This document shows, one piece after another, positions 60,275 through 64,000 of a stretch of DNA of 64,000 nucleotides. Position 1 is the stretch's first letter; each line of letters opens with the position of its first letter. Where the stretch lies: contig NZ_JAVIFX010000010.1 in the NCBI RefSeq assembly GCF_031157255.1, positions 124,001 through 188,000 on the forward strand, read 5' to 3'. The DNA is from Bradyrhizobium sp. LHD-71 (GTDB lineage: Bacteria > Pseudomonadota > Alphaproteobacteria > Rhizobiales > Xanthobacteraceae). Position numbers and translations under genes: made by a program. Under the pieces are notes generated by a model. The model was not told the DNA's origin and made no database searches. It saw only the letters and a program-made list of their open reading frames with translations.

Positions 60275-61642
60275 CTACTCCGCGGCCATTTGCGGCGGCA
60301 ATTTCCAGGCACCGACCGGCGGCACGGGTAGCCCAAGGTTCTCGCGCAGCGTCGTACCCTTGTAGTCCTTGTGGTACAAGCCACGCCTCTGCACCTCAGG
60401 CACCACGTGCTTGACGAAGTCGGCATAGGCGCCCGGCACATAGGTCGCGGCCACCACGAAGCCGTCACAGGCTCTGCGCTCGAACATTTCTTCCATGTGG
60501 TCGGCAATCTCCTTGGGTCCGCCGACGATGGCGCCTTCGACCTGACCGCGGCCGCTATGGACGATGAAATCCCGGGCCGACGGATTCTTGATGCCGCTCT
60601 TGCGGATGACGCCGTCGCGGATGCCGATGATGCCCGACATTCCGGTGAGCTCTTCGTCCGTGAGCGGCTCGTCGATCGGCTTTGCCGCGAAGTCGAAATT
60701 GAGGCCTTCCGCCAGCAGCGACAGCGCATCCATCTCGGTCGGCAGCTTCTGGATGAGCGCCATCTTGTCTTCGGCCTCGGTCTTGGTGGCGCCCGCAACA
60801 GTCAGCAGCATGTTGCAGATGAAGATGTGGTCCGGATTGCGGCCAAGCCGGGCGGCTTCACCCTTCACGGCATCATAGCCTTCCTTGGCGATGTCGGTGT
60901 TGCGGCCGGCTGCGAAGATCACTTCGCCCCAGCGCCCGGCAAAGCGCTGGCCGCGACCGCTCGCGCCGGCCTGGATAACCACCGGATGGCCCTGCGGTGA
61001 ACGCGGCACCGTGAACGGCCCGCGCGACTTGAACCATTTGCCCTTGTAGTCGAGCCGCTTCACCTTCGACGGATCGGCATAGCGGCCGTTCTTCTTGTCG
61101 TTCAGAATCGCGCCATCATCCCAGGCGTCCCAGTGGCCAAGCACCACTTCCATGAATTCGTCGGCGCGGTCGTAGCGGGCGTCGTGCTCCATGTGCGCGT
61201 CCTGGCCCATGTTCAACGCCTCGCCGTCGTTGACGGAGGTGACGACGTTCCAGGCCGCGCGACCGTTGCTCATCAGATCCAGCGTCTGGAAGCGCCGCGC
61301 GACGTCGAACGGCTCGAAGTAGGTGGTGGACGCGGTGGAGGCGAGGCCGAGCTTGGTCGTGACCGCGCCCATCATCGTCAGCACGACGATCGGGTCCATC
61401 TTCACGCAGCGGATGCCGTATTCGACCGTGTGCGCGTGATCGTTGCCGAGCCGGTCCGGCATCGCGAGCCGATCGTCGAAGAAGCCGATATGGAATTTAC
61501 CGGCTTCGAGGATGCGCGCGATCTCCTGATAGTAGTCGGCGGAGGTCGAATCGTCGCGGGACAAGGGATGGCGCCAGGAGGATGGCAGGTTGGTGCAGTT
61601 CTGTGCCTGCAGGAAGCCCACCATCACCATTTGCCGCGTCAT
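60275..61642 (-). CDS. LLM-class flavin-dependent monooxygenase (NtaA/DszA-like)
   Basis: This 455-residue FMN-dependent oxygenase belongs to the NtaA/SnaA/DszA branch of bacterial luciferase-like enzymes. It has HIGFFDDRLAMPDRLG, STASTTYFEPFDVARRF, SNGRAAWNVVTSVND and VVIQAGASGRGQRFAG, typical of that branch. It needs FMNH2 from a reductase, and none is adjacent. AGGAGA precedes ATG 61642. Family substrates include nitrilotriacetate, dibenzothiophene sulfone and N- or S-heterocycles; which one cannot be told. Confidence 0.9.
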   Translation of the reverse strand: MTRQMVMVGFLQAQNCTNLPSSWRHPLSRDDSTSADYYQEIARILEAGKFHIGFFDDRLAMPDRLGNDHAHTVEYGIRCVKMDPIVVLTMMGAVTTKLGLASTASTTYFEPFDVARRFQTLDLMSNGRAAWNVVTSVNDGEALNMGQDAHMEHDARYDRADEFMEVVLGHWDAWDDGAILNDKKNGRYADPSKVKRLDYKGKWFKSRGPFTVPRSPQGHPVVIQAGASGRGQRFAGRWGEVIFAAGRNTDIAKEGYDAVKGEAARLGRNPDHIFICNMLLTVAGATKTEAEDKMALIQKLPTEMDALSLLAEGLNFDFAAKPIDEPLTDEELTGMSGIIGIRDGVIRKSGIKNPSARDFIVHSGRGQVEGAIVGGPKEIADHMEEMFERRACDGFVVAATYVPGAYADFVKHVVPEVQRRGLYHKDYKGTTLRENLGLPVPPVGAWKLPPQMAAE

Positions 61643-61664
61643 GCTAATTCTCCTGTGCGCGTCC

Positions 61665-61746
61665 GTAGCCCGGGTGAGCGAAGCGATACCCGGGAAGTAC
61701 TTGCTGTGGAATCAGACCCGGATGTCGCTGCGCTCATCCGGGCTAC
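61665..61746. repeat. Large inverted repeat between catabolic genes
   Basis: Arms at 61665-61694 (starting GTAGCCCGGGTGAGCGAAGC) and 61717-61746 (ending CGCTCATCCGGGCTAC) are imperfect inverted copies with a 22-base centre. Each arm also contains a CCCGG / CCGGG dyad. Such GTAGCCCGGATGAGCG elements are common in Bradyrhizobium-like genomes. It sits between the Ldh-type and flavin-monooxygenase genes. Confidence 0.78.
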
Positions 61747-61760
61747 AGTCCTGTACGGTC

Positions 61761-62810
61761 CTACAGTCCGAGTTCGTCGGCGAGCTTGTACTCGCTGGCC
61801 AGCGTCTTGAGCTTGTCCCAGGTGGCATCCTCAACGTGGATGCCCGACTTGCTACGCTCCTTCTCGGTACGATTTTCGATCTCGCCCGGATACAGCACAC
61901 CCTTGGAGCCTTCCGAGGGCGGCGTAGCGTTGAGATAGCGCGCGAAGTCGGCGACCTCCTTCTTGAAATCCTTCAGCGGCCGGAACGCCTCGACATTGAA
62001 CACCGCCATGAACGTGCCGTCGTTGTGCCGCCCGGTCGGTTCGACGCCGAAGCCGAGACCGGTGAGAATGCCGCACATGATCTCGACCATCGCGGCGAGG
62101 CCTGAACCCTTGTAGCCCTCGGTGCCGCCGAGTGGCAGCAGCGCGCCGCCTTTACGAAGGTCGGTTGGATCGGTCGTCAGTTTGCCGTCCTTGCCGACCA
62201 CCCAACCCTGCGGGATCGGTTCGCCGCGGGCAGCGGCCAGCGCCACCTTGCCGGCGGCAACCGCCGACGTCGCCATGTCGAGATAGATCGGCCCGTCGAG
62301 ATCAGACGGCACGGCGATCGAGATCGGATTGGTGCCGAGCCGCGCCTCGCGGCCGCCAAAGGGCGCGACGACCTTGGTCGAACGGCCCGAATCCGCGGTC
62401 GCGATGCCGATCATGCCGGCGCGTGCTGCCATCAGCGGATAAGCGGCGAGCCGGCCGACGTGGCTTTGCCGGAAGACGGTGCAGGCGGCGACGTTTGATT
62501 TTTTGGCCTTCTCGATCGTCAGCTCCATCGCCTTGGCGTTGACGTAGAAGCCAAATCCCCAGTGGCCGTCGATGACTGTTGTCGCCGGGCTCTCCTGCAC
62601 GATCGTCCACTTCTCGCCGGGCACGATATGGCCGACCTTGATGCGGTCGATATAGGTCGGGATCGCAATGATCCCGTGCGAGTCGTGACCCGCGAGGTTG
62701 GCATTGATGCAGCCGACCGCAACCGCGTCGGATTCGTCCTTCGAGGCTCCCGCTGCGCGGAGGAGGGCAGCGCCGATTTTCGTGAGGCGGTCGGCTTGAA
62801 CGATGGGCAT
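61761..62810 (-). CDS. Ldh-family (malate/lactate-type) dehydrogenase
   Basis: This 349-residue NAD(P)H-dependent oxidoreductase belongs to the Ldh_2 family, distinct from Rossmann-type dehydrogenases. The catalytic His lies in NLAGHDSHGIIAIPTYI. Further motifs are VIDGHWGFGFYVNAKAM, FRQSHVGRLAAYPLMA and RLGTNPISIAVP. AGGAAG precedes ATG 62810. Family members reduce 2-keto acids, imines or ureidoglycolate. In this cluster it probably handles a keto or hydroxy acid made by the monooxygenases or FAH enzyme. Confidence 0.9.
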   Translation of the reverse strand: MPIVQADRLTKIGAALLRAAGASKDESDAVAVGCINANLAGHDSHGIIAIPTYIDRIKVGHIVPGEKWTIVQESPATTVIDGHWGFGFYVNAKAMELTIEKAKKSNVAACTVFRQSHVGRLAAYPLMAARAGMIGIATADSGRSTKVVAPFGGREARLGTNPISIAVPSDLDGPIYLDMATSAVAAGKVALAAARGEPIPQGWVVGKDGKLTTDPTDLRKGGALLPLGGTEGYKGSGLAAMVEIMCGILTGLGFGVEPTGRHNDGTFMAVFNVEAFRPLKDFKKEVADFARYLNATPPSEGSKGVLYPGEIENRTEKERSKSGIHVEDATWDKLKTLASEYKLADELGL

Positions 62811-62851
62811 GAAACTTCCTCAGGCTGGTTTAGTGAGATGAACGCGACTTG

Positions 62852-64000
62852 CTACCTGGCGCCGGCCTTCGCCATTTCCTTTTCCGCCATGCGCCTCTTC
62901 AGCTCCTCCGGTGTCATTCTTTGCTCGCCCGGATTCTGGTGTGCATAGATATCGTAACCGTCGGTCGCGAGATTCTCGAGCACGATCCGGCCTGCGAGAA
63001 CGTCGGCCTTCCACGTCTCATGGGCCGGCGTCAGTGCGTGGAATTCCGGCATCACGTCCTTTGCGAACAGCTCGAGACTGTTGCAGATCGCCTTGTGGGT
63101 GGTTTTGCCGGCCTGGTTGAGCAGAATCACCTGATCCACGTGCGACTCGGCGAACTGGTGCAGTTTCTTGCGCAGCGTTTCGGGTGAACCGACCAGGGCG
63201 GAGTTCAGCGCGGCCTGCGCCTTGTCGCTCTTGCGCCATGATTGATATGCGCTCCAGAGGTCGCTTTTGCCTGGCGCATCGACGCCGGCCCGACCGTAAT
63301 ACTGGAGCGCGAAGATGAAGAAGGTCCAGCCGGCGGCGAGCTCGCGCGCCTCCTCATCGGTCGGTGCACACATGAAGCCGGAGACGACGGCGATGTTCGG
63401 ATTATCTTTGTACTCCGTCAGCCGATTTCGGTTGTGCAGGAAGTTGTTGTAGTAGCGATGCACCCATGCGCGCGCGGCCTCGGGCGACACGAACGAGAAG
63501 CCGAGCGCGCCCATGCCCCATTCGCCGGCTTTCGCAATCGTCTGGATGTTGGAGCAGGCGACCCAGAGCGGCGGATGCGGCTTCTGGCGCGATTTCGGGA
63601 TCACGTTACGCGCCGGGAAATCGTGGTATTGACCGTGAAACTCCCAATCCTCCTTGGTGAACATCGGCAGGATCGCACGCACCGCTTCCTCCCAGCGATC
63701 GCGCTTGTCGCGGACGCGGGTCCCGAAGGGGTGCAGCTCGGCCGGCCCTGTGGCTTCTCCCATGCCGAACTCGACGCGACCGCCGGACAGTAGGTCGAGG
63801 GTGGAGACCTTTTCCGCCACACGCTGCGGCTGGTTCGTCGTGATCTGGACGACGCCGTGACCGAGGCGGATGTTCTTCGTGCGCTGGCTGGCGGCACCAA
63901 GAAAGACCTCGGGCGCCGAGGAGTGCGAATACTCTTCCAGGAAGTGATGCTCGACCACCCACGCGTAATCGTAGCCGAGCTTGTCGGCCAGCTCGAACTG
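62852..64000 (-). CDS. LLM-class flavin-dependent oxidoreductase, 5' end outside window
   Basis: This second luciferase-like FMN enzyme is open to the window edge. The frame continues upstream of the GTG at 63958 with QFELADKLGYDYAW, so the N-terminus is missing. Visible motifs are VVEHHFLEEYSHSSAPEVF, IRLGHGVVQITTNQPQRVAE and LDLLSGGRVEFGMGEATGPA. These resemble the alkanal/limonene-type luciferase group more than the NtaA group of its neighbour. The last 60 residues are charged. It is upstream of the Ldh-type gene by 41 bases, so the cluster probably starts beyond the window. Confidence 0.9.
   Translation of the reverse strand, partial: QFELADKLGYDYAWVVEHHFLEEYSHSSAPEVFLGAASQRTKNIRLGHGVVQITTNQPQRVAEKVSTLDLLSGGRVEFGMGEATGPAELHPFGTRVRDKRDRWEEAVRAILPMFTKEDWEFHGQYHDFPARNVIPKSRQKPHPPLWVACSNIQTIAKAGEWGMGALGFSFVSPEAARAWVHRYYNNFLHNRNRLTEYKDNPNIAVVSGFMCAPTDEEARELAAGWTFFIFALQYYGRAGVDAPGKSDLWSAYQSWRKSDKAQAALNSALVGSPETLRKKLHQFAESHVDQVILLNQAGKTTHKAICNSLELFAKDVMPEFHALTPAHETWKADVLAGRIVLENLATDGYDIYAHQNPGEQRMTPEELKRRMAEKEMAKAGAR

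Overview
The window is a high-GC alphaproteobacterial chromosome segment, most likely from Hyphomicrobiales near Bradyrhizobium, Rhodopseudomonas or Afipia. The best evidence is a complete acpXL-fabZXL-fabF2XL-fabF1XL-adhXL-lpxXL cluster for very-long-chain lipid A fatty acids. A DUF2865 secreted protein and Bradyrhizobium-style palindromic repeats agree with this. The genus is an inference; no rRNA gene is present.

1-27 kb is mainly core genome: NAD synthetase (cut by the left edge), two secreted Cys-containing proteins, cysS, a 38-residue membrane peptide, a GNAT enzyme and citramalate synthase. Then come a LOG-family enzyme, an Atm1-type ABC exporter, phosphatidylserine decarboxylase and synthase, a MotA/MotB-like pair, the Kup potassium transporter, a rhodanese, an aminotransferase and a polyamine-type binding protein. 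The lipid A very-long-chain cluster follows on the minus strand, then an AhpD-like protein and a HerA-type ATPase.

27-33 kb is an iron or siderophore locus: an AraC regulator divergent from a TonB-dependent receptor, an MFS importer and a flavin monooxygenase. 33-43 kb is a peptide-transport region. Two related binding proteins are divergently transcribed; one heads a DppBCFD-like operon and the other is followed by a gamma-glutamyltransferase and an Asp/Glu/hydantoin racemase-like protein. 43-50 kb looks like ureide or allantoin catabolism: a DUF3830 protein, a PuuE-like allantoinase, an allantoate-amidohydrolase-like M20 enzyme, a polar amino-acid ABC importer and a divergent LysR regulator.

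50-57 kb is a second iron locus. exbB-exbD-tonB is divergent from a receptor, a PepSY membrane reductase, a 63-residue membrane protein and an FTR1 iron permease. This looks like a self-contained route from outer membrane to cytoplasm without an ABC transporter. tRNA-Gln(CUG) and trhO follow. 58-64 kb is a minus-strand catabolic cluster: two LLM flavin monooxygenases (one cut by the right edge), an Ldh-family dehydrogenase, a FAH-family hydrolase and an MFS transporter that seems to start at ATA.

I saw no rRNA, CRISPR array, prophage, transposase or integrase.
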